Of a DNA stretch of 64,000 nt, positions 17,231-26,886 are shown piece by piece; position 1 is the first letter of the stretch, and every line of letters begins with the position of its first letter. The translations under genes were made by a program, and so were the position numbers. Below the pieces are notes generated by a model that worked only from the letters and a program-made list of their open reading frames with translations, was not told where the DNA came from and ran no database searches. Source of the DNA: Comamonas sp. (GTDB taxonomy: Bacteria; Pseudomonadota; Gammaproteobacteria; Burkholderiales; Burkholderiaceae_C); assembly GCA_031277805.1 (NCBI GenBank), contig JAITLR010000007.1, positions 310,001 to 374,000 on the forward strand, given 5' to 3'.

Positions 17231-18844
17231 TCAACCCTGGCTCGGGTGCAGCTTCCGGGACGTTGGCGTGGCCAGGCCATCGGCTTCGACGCGGAACACG
17301 CTCACTGCTTCGAGCAAGGCGGCCGATTGCTGCTGCATGCTGGCCGCTGCGGCGGCGGCCTGTTCGACCAGTGCCGCGTTCTGCTGTGTCACCGCATCCA
17401 TCTGTGAAATCGCTTCATTGATTTGAGAGAGCCCCGCGCTTTGTTCACCGCTGGCTGTGCTGATCTCGATGATGACCTGGCGCACACGTTGCACGCTTTC
17501 AACGACTTCCTGCATCGTGCTTCCTGCCTGCGCCACCAGCGTGTTACCCACGTTGACGGTTTCCACGGAGGCGCCAATCAGTTCCTTGATTTCCTTGGCG
17601 GCAGCCGCGCTGCGTTGTGCAAGGTTACGTACCTCGGACGCCACCACGGCAAAACCACGCCCTTGTTCCCCTGCTCGGGCCGCTTCGACGGCTGCATTGA
17701 GCGCCAGGATGTTGGTCTGAAACGCAATGCCATCAATCACGCTGATGATGTCCACAATCCGGCGCGACGAACTGTCGATGGAGGTCATGGTCTCGACCAC
17801 CTGAGACACCACTGCTCCGCCTTTTTGTGCCACTTCCGATGCATTGGCTGCCAGTTCATTCGCGATGCGCGCATTGTCTGCATTTTGGCGCACGGTAACA
17901 GTCAGCTCTTCCATCGAGGCCGCAGTCTCTTCCAGTGCGCTTGCCTGGTTTTCGGTACGAGCCGAGAGATCGTTATTGCCTTGTGCGATTTCACTGGAGG
18001 CCGTGGCAATGCTATCGGTCGCTGTGCGTACCGAGCTGACGATACGTGCCAGGTCATCGCGCATGACCTTGAGTGCATTGACGATGCTGTTGTCGGCATC
18101 GCGCTTGACAGTGATGGGTATGCTCAGGTTGCCACTCGCAATGGCGCGTGCAATCGAGGAAGCATAGTCCGGCTCGCCGCCCAATTGACGCAGCATGCCG
18201 CGGGCGATGAACAGGCCGATGCCAAGCAGAACGGCCGCGAGCAAAGCTGCACCTGCGGCAAACACCACGGCCCGGTCCCGCACGGTGGCGTCCACCGTGT
18301 CGACATACACACCAGAACCGACAATCCAGCCCCAGGGTTCAAAGCCTTTGACATAGGAAACCTTCGGGACCGGCTTGTCGCTGCCGGGTTTGGGCCACAT
18401 GTAATTGACGGGGCCTGCGCCTGAAGCCTTGACGGTGTTGACGAACTCCACAAACAGGAATTTCCCGTCCGGGTCCTGATTGCTGCTCAGATCCTTGTTG
18501 TCCAGATCAGGCTTGATCGGGTGCATCAGCATTTTCGGCTGCATGTCGTTCAGCCAGAAGTACTCGTTGTCGCCGTAGCGCAGCAGCTTGATGGCCTCCA
18601 TGGCGCGCTTCTGGGCTTCTGCACGAGGTAACGTGCCGCTGATTTCCTGCTTCTGGTAATAGTCGAGTACCCCATAAGCGGTTTCAACTGCCTGGCGCAC
18701 GTTGCTGGTGCGCTCTCCCAGGATAAGGGTTCGTTCGGATATGAGGAATATGGCGGTAAGGATCGCGATGCCAAGTATTGCGCCAGCGTTCAGGATTGCC
18801 AGTTTTTTCGCAATGCTCATTGCTTGCGTAGGCAGGAGACTCAT
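17231..18844 (-). CDS. Methyl-accepting chemotaxis protein with Cache sensor
   Basis: Chemoreceptor of 537 residues. AGAGGA lies 4 bp before ATG 18844. N-terminal span (AILNAGAILGIAILTAIFLI), a periplasmic single-Cache domain at about 40-190 (YFWLNDMQPKMLMHPIKP; GFEPWGWIVGSGVYVD), a second span (AVVFAAGAALLAAVLLGIGL), HAMP, and the signalling hairpin with the conserved tip [20 protein letters not shown]. It ends TSRKLHPSQG and has no C-terminal CheR-binding pentapeptide, unlike the receptor encoded divergently at 19483. The Cache fold suggests sensing of a small organic ligand. Confidence 0.95.
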   Translation of the reverse strand: MSLLPTQAMSIAKKLAILNAGAILGIAILTAIFLISERTLILGERTSNVRQAVETAYGVLDYYQKQEISGTLPRAEAQKRAMEAIKLLRYGDNEYFWLNDMQPKMLMHPIKPDLDNKDLSSNQDPDGKFLFVEFVNTVKASGAGPVNYMWPKPGSDKPVPKVSYVKGFEPWGWIVGSGVYVDTVDATVRDRAVVFAAGAALLAAVLLGIGLFIARGMLRQLGGEPDYASSIARAIASGNLSIPITVKRDADNSIVNALKVMRDDLARIVSSVRTATDSIATASSEIAQGNNDLSARTENQASALEETAASMEELTVTVRQNADNARIANELAANASEVAQKGGAVVSQVVETMTSIDSSSRRIVDIISVIDGIAFQTNILALNAAVEAARAGEQGRGFAVVASEVRNLAQRSAAAAKEIKELIGASVETVNVGNTLVAQAGSTMQEVVESVQRVRQVIIEISTASGEQSAGLSQINEAISQMDAVTQQNAALVEQAAAAAASMQQQSAALLEAVSVFRVEADGLATPTSRKLHPSQG

Positions 18845-19482
18845 GAATTCCTCTTTGTAACAAATCTTGTCAATTCAGGATCTCATAGTCAATTGGCCAA
18901 CGTCAATTAGGGCGAAATCGGACGAGAAACAAATGTTCAGGAAGTTGAGGCACGGCTTCCCGTATGCGTGGAAAACCCTTGGTGCAGGGCTTGGCATATG
19001 TACATCAGTTTGGGCTGTTCTCTGGATCGTGGTAAGGGCAATGGGCAATATCAGGAGCTGCAGGCGCGGTGTGCAGCACTTGAGAAATAAATGACCGCCG
19101 TCCGATAACGAAAATCGCCGAGGGCAAATATTTAACGCTGATTGATGTATCCCATTTCAGTTAGAAGGACTTTCCTGACTGAAAAGCGCTACGTAGAGTA
19201 ACTCGGATTTTCAGAAGTACTGGGATCTGATGAGTGATCGCATCTGGGCGGAGGGATACAGCACCAGGATTGTGTGATTTCTGATTTGGTGCCCTCAGCC
19301 GAGGAAATGGAAAGTGGCTTTATGACAGTTTTTGTTTTGAGCGGATCTGTTGGCTTTATGACTCATGGATTTGGCCTTCCCAAATAAGGGATTTACGCTG
19401 GGTTACATTTTGATTCATTCTCGTGGAGCCAACACGATTTTTTCAAACTGGACGCATTGGACTACTCAAGGAGGCGTAAGCA
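18845..19482. other. Divergent intergenic region between two chemoreceptor genes
   Basis: About 640 bp that must carry promoters for both receptors. An inverted repeat TTTCAGT/ACTGAAA lies at 19155-19184. I looked for flagellar sigma-28 promoters and found no pair with correct spacing. A 75-codon frame at 18867 has no Shine-Dalgarno or recognisable content and is not called. Confidence 0.45.
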
Positions 19483-21216
19483 ATGGATCGTTTAAAAATT
19501 TCCACTCGGCTGACTTTCTCGTTCATGGCAATGATGGCGCTGATATTGGTGCTGGGAACCGTGGCACTTTGGGGATCTTCGACACAGCGCTCGGTGCTCA
19601 CCGATATCACCCAAAGGCAAATTCCCATCATCCGGATCTTGAACACCATTACGGATGGAGCCAACGAACAGGCGATTCAGTTCCGCAACCTGGCGATTTT
19701 CTCCACGGAGAAGATCCAGACATCGGCACGTGCCACGATTCAGAAAACCCGAGCCGAGGTGGCGGCAGAAATGGACTTGCTGCACCAGCATATCCAATCG
19801 GATCAGGGAAAATCGCTGCTGAATGACTTGAAACTGCGGCGTACGGCCTTTCTCAAGTCTGGCGACGAATTTCTTGGGTTGATTGAGCAGGGCCAAAGAG
19901 ATGAAGCGCTGGCCTTGCTTGAAACTCAGTTGCGACCCCATCAGCTTGAGTATCAAAAAGCCATCCGCGGGGTGCTGGACCGCCAGACACAAAATGCCGA
20001 AGTGGCCAGCCAGAAGGCAGAGAGTGCGGCTGACAACCTGTTCAAGGAAGTGTTGCTCACTGGTGCAATCGCCATTGTTTTGGCGGTCGTACTTGCCATC
20101 ACGATTACCCGTTCCATCACCCGCCCGCTGTCCCAAGCCGTGGCAGTCGCTGATCGTGTGGCAGGCGGCGACCTCAGCGGCCAGATTACGGTGAAGTCCC
20201 AAGACGAAACCGGCCAATTGTTGAGTGCATTGCAGCGCATGCAGCAAAGCCTGGTGAACACGGTGACGGCGGTGCGCAGCAATGCGCAGGGAGTGGCCTC
20301 GGGAAGCGCCCAGATTGCGGTGGGCAATAGCGATCTGTCCGGTCGTACCGAGGAGCAGGCCAGTGCGCTGGAGCAGACTGCCGCGTCCATGGAACAGCTG
20401 GGTGCGACGGTCAAGCAAAATGCCGACAATGCCCGCCAGGCCAATCAAATGGCCATGAATGCATCTTCTGTGGCGGCCCAGGGAGGCGAGGTGGTCGCCG
20501 AAGTGGTGGAGACCATGAAGAGCATTGATGAAAGCAGCAACAAGATTGCCGACATCATCAGCGTTATTGATGGCATTGCCTTCCAGACCAATATTCTGGC
20601 CTTGAACGCTGCCGTTGAAGCGGCGCGCGCCGGTGAGCAAGGTCGCGGTTTTGCCGTGGTGGCCAGCGAAGTACGGGCCCTGGCCGGCCGCTCTGCCGAA
20701 GCCGCCAAGGAGATCAAGCAGCTCATCACCACCAGCGTCGAACGTGTAGAGCAAGGCTCCCTGCTTGTGGACAGGGCTGGCAAGACCATGACCGATGTGG
20801 TCACGGCCATTCGCCGGGTCACTGACATCATGGGCGAGATCAGTGCGGCCAGCCACGAGCAAAGTTCAGGCATGGCCCAGATTGGAGAGGCTGTCACCCA
20901 GATGGATCAGACCACGCAGCAGAACGCGGCCCTGGTCGAGGAAATGGCCGCTGCGGCCAGTAGCTTGAACAATCAGGCCCAATCGCTGGTGGAGGCGGTG
21001 GCAGTCTTCAAGCTGTCTGCCCACGAGCAGGCGGTCCGTGCCGAGGTGCGAGCAGCTCCCGTCAGCGCGACGAGGCCACTGAAAGCAGCCACGGCAGCAG
21101 GGTCGCTTCAAAAGGCTTCTGCGGCCATCAAAGCCCCTGCGCTGCATCGCCCCGCGACCATTGCCGGAACACAGCAACCCGGAGTAAAGGGTGACGATGA
21201 ATGGGAGACTTTCTGA
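19483..21216 (+). CDS. Methyl-accepting chemotaxis protein with four-helix-bundle sensor and CheR-docking tail
   Basis: 577-residue chemoreceptor preceded by a perfect AGGAGG 9 bp before the start. Span 1 ([20 protein letters not shown]), a helical Tar/Tsr-like periplasmic domain at about 33-190, span 2 ([20 protein letters not shown]), HAMP, and the signalling tip [20 protein letters not shown]. An Ala/Pro/Lys-rich flexible linker follows, and the protein ends in EWETF, matching the NWETF-type pentapeptide that tethers CheR and CheB. It can therefore be adapted directly and may assist the tail-less neighbour in the same array. Confidence 0.96.
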   Translation: MDRLKISTRLTFSFMAMMALILVLGTVALWGSSTQRSVLTDITQRQIPIIRILNTITDGANEQAIQFRNLAIFSTEKIQTSARATIQKTRAEVAAEMDLLHQHIQSDQGKSLLNDLKLRRTAFLKSGDEFLGLIEQGQRDEALALLETQLRPHQLEYQKAIRGVLDRQTQNAEVASQKAESAADNLFKEVLLTGAIAIVLAVVLAITITRSITRPLSQAVAVADRVAGGDLSGQITVKSQDETGQLLSALQRMQQSLVNTVTAVRSNAQGVASGSAQIAVGNSDLSGRTEEQASALEQTAASMEQLGATVKQNADNARQANQMAMNASSVAAQGGEVVAEVVETMKSIDESSNKIADIISVIDGIAFQTNILALNAAVEAARAGEQGRGFAVVASEVRALAGRSAEAAKEIKQLITTSVERVEQGSLLVDRAGKTMTDVVTAIRRVTDIMGEISAASHEQSSGMAQIGEAVTQMDQTTQQNAALVEEMAAAASSLNNQAQSLVEAVAVFKLSAHEQAVRAEVRAAPVSATRPLKAATAAGSLQKASAAIKAPALHRPATIAGTQQPGVKGDDEWETF

Positions 21217-21470
21217 GGTGAAAACCGGCTCGGCGTCACTTCGTTTCATGCAGGTTCCGGCTGCCCAGCCAAACGGGTTCGGGTGATTTAGGTATTTACC
21301 CGTGATGTCGTCATTGGATAAATCACTGGCGCGCTTGGAGAAATTGCTTGCATGGATGTCTTCTACATTCAAGCCCGATGCAATCAGTCTTGCCTTTGGG
21401 TGGGACTGATTGCGGTGGCGAGGCATGAGGGTTCTCGCCTGTCCGGATGCTGGTTTTGATGGGAGTTGGT

Positions 21471-22451
21471 ATGGCGAAGTTGACCCGTTTTCACGAAGTT
21501 GGTGGCCCTGAAGTTCTGCGCTACGAAGAGGTCGAGGTAGGTGAGCCTGGCCCAGGTCAGGTGCGTCTGGTTCACGGCGCCGTGGCGTTGAACTTTGCCG
21601 ATACCTACTTCCGCTCGGGTCTGTATCCTGCGCCTCTGCCCTCGGGCATAGGCAGCGAGGGGTGCGGCACCATCACGGCCGTGGGTGATGGTGTGACGGA
21701 TTTCAAGGTCGGTGATCGCGTGACCTATACCGGCGCATTGAACACCATTGGTGCCTACAGCACAGAGCGTCTGATCAGTGCTGCGCCACTGATCAAGCTG
21801 CCCGATGCCATAGACTTTGAAACTGCGGCCGCCATCACCATGCGTGGCCTGACGGCGGCGTATCTGATGCGTCGCATCTGGGACTTCAAGAAGGGCGACA
21901 CCATCTTGCTGCATGCCGCCGCCGGCGGTGTGGGCATGCTGGTATCGCAGTGGGCCAAGCTTGAAGGGCTGAATGTGATTGGTACTGTCTCCAGCGATGC
22001 CAAGGCAGAGGTAGCGAAGGCCAATGGCTGCATGCACACCATCAACTACAGCCATGAAGACGTGGCCAAGCGCGTACGGGAATTGACGGATGGCGTGGGC
22101 GTGAATGCCGTCTTCGATAGCGTGGGCAAGGACACTTTCGAAGGCTCGCTCAACAGCTTGAAGACACGCGGTCTGATGGTCTGCCTGGGCACGGCCTCCG
22201 GCTCCATCCCTCCTTTCAACCCGCAGATTCTGGCAGGCAAGGGCTCGCTGTTCCTGACCCGCCCCGCGTCGGCGCACTACATTGCCGACCCCGTGGAGCG
22301 TGCAGAGCTGGCCAATGAATTGTTCAGCCACGTGGCTGAGGGCCGCATCAAGGTCGACATCTCCAAGCGCTATGAGCTGGCCGATGCCGTTCAGGCTCAC
22401 CGTGACCTGGAAGGCCGCAAGATTGTGGGCTCGGCGATTTTCACCCTCTGA
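21471..22451 (+). CDS. NADPH:quinone oxidoreductase, zinc-free MDR family
   Basis: 326-residue cytoplasmic oxidoreductase. ATG 21471 (MAKLTRFHEVGGPEVL) follows GGGAG at 6 bp and is preferred over the upstream ATG at 21447. Typical quinone reductase features: GPGQVRLVHGAVALNFADTY at the N-terminus, the IGSEGCGTI loop without the zinc cysteines of alcohol dehydrogenases, and the nucleotide-binding HAAAGGVGMLVSQWAKLEG. First gene of a likely redox operon running to 24155. Confidence 0.92.
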   Translation: MAKLTRFHEVGGPEVLRYEEVEVGEPGPGQVRLVHGAVALNFADTYFRSGLYPAPLPSGIGSEGCGTITAVGDGVTDFKVGDRVTYTGALNTIGAYSTERLISAAPLIKLPDAIDFETAAAITMRGLTAAYLMRRIWDFKKGDTILLHAAAGGVGMLVSQWAKLEGLNVIGTVSSDAKAEVAKANGCMHTINYSHEDVAKRVRELTDGVGVNAVFDSVGKDTFEGSLNSLKTRGLMVCLGTASGSIPPFNPQILAGKGSLFLTRPASAHYIADPVERAELANELFSHVAEGRIKVDISKRYELADAVQAHRDLEGRKIVGSAIFTL

Positions 22452-22588
22452 ATCCGTAGTCATGACCAACTGGTGCCGCGAGGCTGCAGAGCTGCTTGAA
22501 GGCTCTGTGCTGAGCGGCGTCTGGTTTGTATGAGCTTGGACAGGTCCGTGCGGCAAGCGCTTTGCCTTGCTCAAGAACAGAGATCACG

Positions 22589-23167
22589 ATGACGAATCCC
22601 AACTATCCTGCAGACATCACATTCCTGATCGTTCCCGGTCTGCGCGACCATGTGCACGAACACTGGCAGACCCATCTGGCTGGTCAGCTTGCCAAGGCCG
22701 TGACGGTGCCGCCACTGGAGCACGACAAGCTCAGCCGCGCCGCCCGCGTCGAGGCGCTGAACAGTACGCTGGCCAGCATCGAAGGCACCGTGGTCATCGT
22801 GGCCCACAGTGCGGGCTGCATCACCACCGTGCATTGGGCGCAGCAGCATGCGCAGCAAGCAGGGCGTATCAAGGCTGCCTTGCTGGCGACGCCGGCGGAT
22901 GTGGAAAACGCCATGCCAGAAGGCTATCCAACGGTGCAGCAGCTGCAGAGCAATGGCTGGGCCCCGATTCCGCGTCAGCCCCTGCCTTTCAAGACTCTGG
23001 TGGCAGCCAGTCGCAATGATCCTCTGGCCCAGTTCGCCCGTATCGAAGGCCTGGCCGCAGACTGGGGTGCCAGTTTGGTGGACCTGGGCGAAGTAGGGCA
23101 TCTGAACCCCGCCGGTGGCTACGGCCCCTGGGACGGTGTGCACCAGTTGCTGCAGCAACTGGTTTGA
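22589..23167 (+). CDS. RBBP9/YdeN-type alpha/beta hydrolase
   Basis: Small serine hydrolase of 192 residues. The start ATG 22589 (MTNPNYPADITFLIVPG) fits the family N-terminus. IVPGLRDHVHEHWQTHL and the nucleophile motif AHSAGC (the shortened GxSxG-like elbow of this family) are visible, with a terminal His in DLGEVGHLNPAGG likely completing the triad. 138 bp downstream of the quinone reductase and 9 bp before the DsbA-like gene. Substrate unknown. Confidence 0.88.
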   Translation: MTNPNYPADITFLIVPGLRDHVHEHWQTHLAGQLAKAVTVPPLEHDKLSRAARVEALNSTLASIEGTVVIVAHSAGCITTVHWAQQHAQQAGRIKAALLATPADVENAMPEGYPTVQQLQSNGWAPIPRQPLPFKTLVAASRNDPLAQFARIEGLAADWGASLVDLGEVGHLNPAGGYGPWDGVHQLLQQLV

Positions 23168-23176
23168 GGAGAGCGC

Positions 23177-23833
23177 ATGACACAGGTAAAACCTGATGCC
23201 TCCGTGCAGGTCGACTTTTCTCTGGACCTGATCTGCCCCTGGTGCTGGATCGGTCTGCGCAATCTGCTTGCGGCCCGACAGGCGCTGGGCCTCAAGTTTC
23301 CAGGCCGGCATCTGGCCATTCATTGGCATGCAGATACCTTGCTGCCCCAGATTCCCGAGCAAGGCTTGCCTTATCAGGCGTTCTATGAGGCGCGTCTGGG
23401 CGGTCCCCGCGCCGTGGAGGCGCGCCGTGCCCAGGTTCGCGCCGCGGCCGAAGCGGCGGGTCTGCAACTCAACCATGGGGCGATTCAGACTTTTCCCAAT
23501 ACGCGTCTGGTTTGCGCTTTGGTCAATTACGCCCAGCAGCAGCTGGATGGCGAAGCCATGATCGGCTTTGTCGAATCGATCTTTGCCGCTTATTTTGTGC
23601 AGGGCCGTGATATCGGCTCGCCCATGGTGCTGCAGCAACTGGCCGAGGCTGCAAAGCTGAACGTGGATCTGACCAGCTTTGATGCGCTGCGCTACCAAAG
23701 TACGTTGGGCCATGTGGGCGGAGTGCCGCATATGGTGTTCAACCAGCGTTTGCAGGTAACGGGTGCCGTGCCCCCGACTGAATTGCTGCGCGCCATGGAG
23801 CATGCCTGTGCTGCAGACACCGTTCTTGGTTGA
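23177..23833 (+). CDS. DsbA-family (FrnE-like) thiol oxidoreductase
   Basis: 218 residues, thioredoxin fold with an inserted helical domain, as in FrnE and 2-hydroxychromene-2-carboxylate isomerase relatives. The active-site motif CPWC lies at about residues 21-24 (DLICPWCWIG), and the cis-Pro region is GGVPHMVFN near residue 180. No signal peptide is seen, so it acts in the cytoplasm, unlike periplasmic DsbA. GAGGAGAGCGC precedes the start. Its 3' end overlaps the Rieske gene. Confidence 0.92.
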   Translation: MTQVKPDASVQVDFSLDLICPWCWIGLRNLLAARQALGLKFPGRHLAIHWHADTLLPQIPEQGLPYQAFYEARLGGPRAVEARRAQVRAAAEAAGLQLNHGAIQTFPNTRLVCALVNYAQQQLDGEAMIGFVESIFAAYFVQGRDIGSPMVLQQLAEAAKLNVDLTSFDALRYQSTLGHVGGVPHMVFNQRLQVTGAVPPTELLRAMEHACAADTVLG

Positions 23834-24155
23834 GCCGCCATTGCTGGCGGCGGGAGCGGCGCAGGATTTGCCGCCGGGCGGGCGCAAGCTGGTCTTTGCA
23901 CCGGGCGGTGAAACGGTTTTGCTGCTCAATGTCGAAGGCGAGTTCTACGCCATGGAAAACAGCTGTCCGCATGCGGGCGCTTCCATGGCCAGCGGCAGTT
24001 GTGATCGGCATGTGCTGACCTGTCCCGCCCATGGGCTGAAGTTCGATATCCGGAACGGCCGGTGCACGGCGTCGCCACAGTTGCTGATCCCTTTGTACGA
24101 GGTGCTGGAGCTGGAAGGGCAGCTCTGGCTTAAAAGGCCCAGTGCCGAAAATTGA
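23802..24155 (+). CDS. Rieske [2Fe-2S] ferredoxin-like protein
   Basis: Small electron-transfer protein of 117 residues. The cluster ligands are visible as CPHAG at about 46-50 and CPAHG at about 65-69, the classical CxH...CxxH pattern. I start at ATG 23802 (MPVLQTPFLVEPP), which overlaps the DsbA-like gene by 32 bp; the frame is open upstream to 23763. No oxygenase catalytic domain is present, so it resembles a ferredoxin component or a NirD-like protein. Its redox partner may be the quinone reductase of the same operon. Confidence 0.9.
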   Translation: MPVLQTPFLVEPPLLAAGAAQDLPPGGRKLVFAPGGETVLLLNVEGEFYAMENSCPHAGASMASGSCDRHVLTCPAHGLKFDIRNGRCTASPQLLIPLYEVLELEGQLWLKRPSAEN

Positions 24156-24280
24156 TGCCTAGGCACAGCTTGGCTGTGATGCAACATCAGTCAAATAGCC
24201 TGAAAACTCATGCTGCTCAGGCGCAGGCAGCTCCTGTTTTTGATGGCCTGAGAATGGCAAGCCAGTTCAAGTCGCCACCC

Positions 24281-24320
24281 CAAAAGCCCGAAGCTTCTGC
24301 CTGAAGTCTCCGGGCTTTTG
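24281..24320. terminator. Rho-independent terminator, possibly bidirectional
   Basis: A 10-bp perfect stem CAAAAGCCCG (24281-24290) with CGGGCTTTTG (24311-24320) lies between the Rieske gene and the convergent porin gene. Confidence 0.75.
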
Positions 24321-24376
24321 CTTTCCTGGGCCGCTGTTTCGAGGTTGATCTGCCGAGGGCTTTTGAGCCAAAAGAG

Positions 24377-24411
24377 GCTGTAGCGCTTGATAGTCAAGCG
24401 CTGACAGCTAT
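24377..24411. repeat. Complete copy of the dispersed inverted repeat
   Basis: AGCGCTTGA-TAG-TCAAGCGCT is a perfect 9-bp hairpin flanked by GCTGT and ACAGC, with TATCAAAT following. This is the clearest full copy of the repeat that appears as half copies near 6.3, 11.5, 33.6 and 47.3 kb. It lies immediately after a canonical terminator and just before the porin stop codon. Confidence 0.75.
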
Positions 24412-24431
24412 CAAATCAGTGGCAAGCTGGC

Positions 24432-25544
24432 TCAGAAGCTATGGCGCAGGCCAATATCAAAACCCGAGGCATTGCCGCCTGCCATGGGTATGGGGCCCAT
24501 CAACGCGCCGGTGGCTACGGGTAAATTGAGGCTGCCGCGGTTGTCCACATAGGCGTATGTGCCGTAGAGGGCTGTGCGCTTGGAGAGGTTGTGCACATAG
24601 CCTACGGCGTATTTGTTGGAATGGCTGCCCGCGCCGTCATTGCGGTTCAGCCGCATGAAGCTCATGGGGATGCCGTCATTGCCGATTTTCCACATGGCAC
24701 CCAGTTGCCAGTAACGGATGCGATTGGCGCTGTCCAGCGCGGGGAGACGGTTGCCTATGCGGTGCTCGGCGGCCAGCGCCATGAATTTGTGACCTTGCCA
24801 GAGATAGGCGGCGGCGATATTGATCTGGGTGTAATCGTCGGCCGCACGGTTTTTGGTGGTCATGGCGGCGATGGCGGCATCCCACTGCTGGCCGCCATAG
24901 CCCAGGCGGGCACCGTAGACACGGCCGTCCTGGCGGTTGGGGCCGGCGTCGTTCTCGCCGAAGGCCACCATGGCTTGGTAGAACAGGCCTTTGCAACCCG
25001 GTCCGGAGCAGCCAGGCGAGAAATAGCCGATGCTATTGGAGGCGCGAAATCCGGTCACGGTGGTGCCATGCAGCACATGGGCGCTCATACCCACGCCAAC
25101 GCGGAAGGGGTCGTATAGAAACATATTCCAGAACGTGGGCACATAGTCGCGGCCCAGGCGCAGCTCGCCCCACTGCTTGTCTTGAAGGTAGACATAGGAC
25201 TTGCGGTTGAATGTCAGGCCGTTGCCGCCCGCAGCGCCCGAGGGCTGGTTGTTGCTGTTGCTGGCTTGTCCCGTGCCGGTGTCGGCATTGAGGCCTGCTT
25301 CCAGATCAAAGCCTGCATACAGGCCGTGACCCAGATCCTCGCGCCCGCGAAAGCCGATGCGGCTGGCCTGATTGCCGCTGGAGGTGAGCATCTGGCGCGA
25401 GCCGGCGCCTTCGCCCCGGTAGGACGAAATAGCGAGATCCATGACGCCGTAGACCTGCAGCGAAGACTGTGCCCAGGCGCCCTGCGGCAAAAGAGCGCAG
25501 GCCACGGTGCCCAGGCCAGCGAAAACCAGTTTTGACATACCCAT
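24432..25544 (-). CDS. Gram-negative general porin (Omp32-like)
   Basis: Outer-membrane trimeric beta-barrel porin of 370 residues. Start ATG 25544 follows AAGGAGATCGCA. Signal peptide MGMSKLVFAGLGTVACALLPQGAWA, then the barrel start SLQVYGVMDLAISSYRGEG. The canonical SRIGFRGREDLGHGL turn, the loop-3 region and the C-terminal signature ending in Phe (GFDIGLRHSF) used for BAM recognition are all present. Expected to admit small anionic solutes, as beta-proteobacterial porins do; this is inference from the family. Confidence 0.93.
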   Translation of the reverse strand: MGMSKLVFAGLGTVACALLPQGAWAQSSLQVYGVMDLAISSYRGEGAGSRQMLTSSGNQASRIGFRGREDLGHGLYAGFDLEAGLNADTGTGQASNSNNQPSGAAGGNGLTFNRKSYVYLQDKQWGELRLGRDYVPTFWNMFLYDPFRVGVGMSAHVLHGTTVTGFRASNSIGYFSPGCSGPGCKGLFYQAMVAFGENDAGPNRQDGRVYGARLGYGGQQWDAAIAAMTTKNRAADDYTQINIAAAYLWQGHKFMALAAEHRIGNRLPALDSANRIRYWQLGAMWKIGNDGIPMSFMRLNRNDGAGSHSNKYAVGYVHNLSKRTALYGTYAYVDNRGSLNLPVATGALMGPIPMAGGNASGFDIGLRHSF

Positions 25545-25845
25545 TGCGATCTCCTTGAATGAAGAGAAACCAAGAACCAGAGAAAAAACACACGAGAAAA
25601 AGGCGCGTAGGCGCAAACACCGGGGCTAAGGCGCGGTGCGCAAGCCGTGCGACGGCCGGTGTGGAGAGCCGGGGCCGAATGGTGGAGTGGCTTGTGCTCA
25701 ACGAAGAGCAGGCAGAAACCGATCCGCCAGCCTCTTGGGTGAGAACCGGACGGGCGAAGCAGAGGGCGTATCGACGCAGGAACGGGCCGGGGATTCGGTC
25801 CGCTCAGTCAAGCCAAATGACAGGCTGCTTGAAGCGAAGGGCTTT
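25545..25845. other. Intergenic 5' region of the porin gene
   Basis: About 300 bp between the porin start and the end of the Bug-type gene, both on the minus strand. An A-rich leader (AGAAACCAAGAACCAGAG) precedes the porin Shine-Dalgarno. The rest is GC-rich with no recognisable gene or terminator. Confidence 0.4.
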
Positions 25846-26886
25846 TTAGTTCTCGGGCTGATAGCCGATGGACTTGAGCAAAGCTGCCTGCTTTTGACTG
25901 GAATCCTTGAGGTCTGCCGTCATTTCTTCGGTGGTCAAGGCTTGCCCAGGTTCCATGCCCAAGGTGGCAAGCTGCTTGAGCGTGGACTCCTTGCGGAAAT
26001 GAGCAAGTGCCACATCGCGCAGCTTTTGCTGGATGGCAGCTGGCGTCTGGGGATGCGACCAGACGGCAAACCAGCCGGGCTTGGACAGCTGGGGATAGCC
26101 CAATTCCGTGAAGGTAGGCACATCAGGCAGCGCCTTCAGACGAGTAGGGTAGACGGCTGCCAGGGCCTTGATCTTGCCGCTGCGAATCAAGGGCAGCGAG
26201 GTGGTGACTCCGTCGAACATGACGGGGATATGACCGCCCATGAGATCGACCAGAGCAGGAGGCGAGCCTTTGTAGCCCACATGGTGCATATTGATCTTGG
26301 CCAGTTGCCCCAGCAGCATGCCCGAGGTGTGGCCTTTAAGGCCCGCCGCGTAGGAGGCAAAGTCCACGCCGTCTTTTTGCTGCCTGGCATAACGGATGAA
26401 GCCCGCCAGATCCTGGAACCCCTGATCCTTGTTGGCGACCATTACCAGGCCGGTACGCGTGAGCTGGGCCAGTGGCGTCAAATCCTTGAACGGGTCATAG
26501 CTGACCTTTTGCGCCAATGGCGCCTCGCTGATAGCGCCCTCCTGTATCACCAGAAAGGTATAGCCGCTTTTGCCATTGGCCTTGAGTTCATGAATACCCA
26601 AAGCACCGGAAGCCCCGGCTTTGGACTCCACGATCACGGGCTGTTTGAGCTGCTGCTGCATGCCTTCGGCCAGCAGCCGGGCCAAGGTGTCTGCCGTGCC
26701 GCCTGCAGGGCCGGTGACGATCAGCCGTATGGGTTTGCTGGGCCAGTCCGTGGTCGGCTGCGCCTGCGCCGGCAGGATCAGTCCAGCAGAAAGGGCCAGC
26801 ATGGCCAGGCCAAGGCGGTGCAGCGATGCTGTCGCAGTAGGCGTGGCGGGGTCAATGAGTGTGTGGGGTGTGTTGACCTTCATCAT
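25846..26886 (-). CDS. Bug-family periplasmic substrate-binding protein
   Basis: 346-residue binding protein of the tripartite tricarboxylate transporter type. ATG 26886 (MMKVNTPH) is preceded by AAGGAAACAA. A long signal region ends at LPAQAQ; the mature start QPTTDWPSKPIRLIVTGPAGGTADTLARLL is the family signature, and GASGALGIHELKANGKSGYT and KGSPPALVDLMGGHIPVMFD are the usual inner motifs. No TctA/TctB membrane partners are nearby, as is normal for the many orphan Bug proteins of this order. It lies 68 bp downstream of the TauD-type gene on the same strand and is probably cotranscribed with it. Confidence 0.92.
   Translation of the reverse strand: MMKVNTPHTLIDPATPTATASLHRLGLAMLALSAGLILPAQAQPTTDWPSKPIRLIVTGPAGGTADTLARLLAEGMQQQLKQPVIVESKAGASGALGIHELKANGKSGYTFLVIQEGAISEAPLAQKVSYDPFKDLTPLAQLTRTGLVMVANKDQGFQDLAGFIRYARQQKDGVDFASYAAGLKGHTSGMLLGQLAKINMHHVGYKGSPPALVDLMGGHIPVMFDGVTTSLPLIRSGKIKALAAVYPTRLKALPDVPTFTELGYPQLSKPGWFAVWSHPQTPAAIQQKLRDVALAHFRKESTLKQLATLGMEPGQALTTEEMTADLKDSSQKQAALLKSIGYQPEN

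Noticed and set aside
18867..19094. 75-codon frame between the chemoreceptor genes
   Set aside because: No Shine-Dalgarno and unlike any family I know; overlaps the expected promoter region.
19087..19106. Possible sigma-28 promoter (TAAA ... CCGATAA) upstream of the chemoreceptor
   Set aside because: The spacer is about 9-10 bp instead of the 15 needed, so the match is not convincing.
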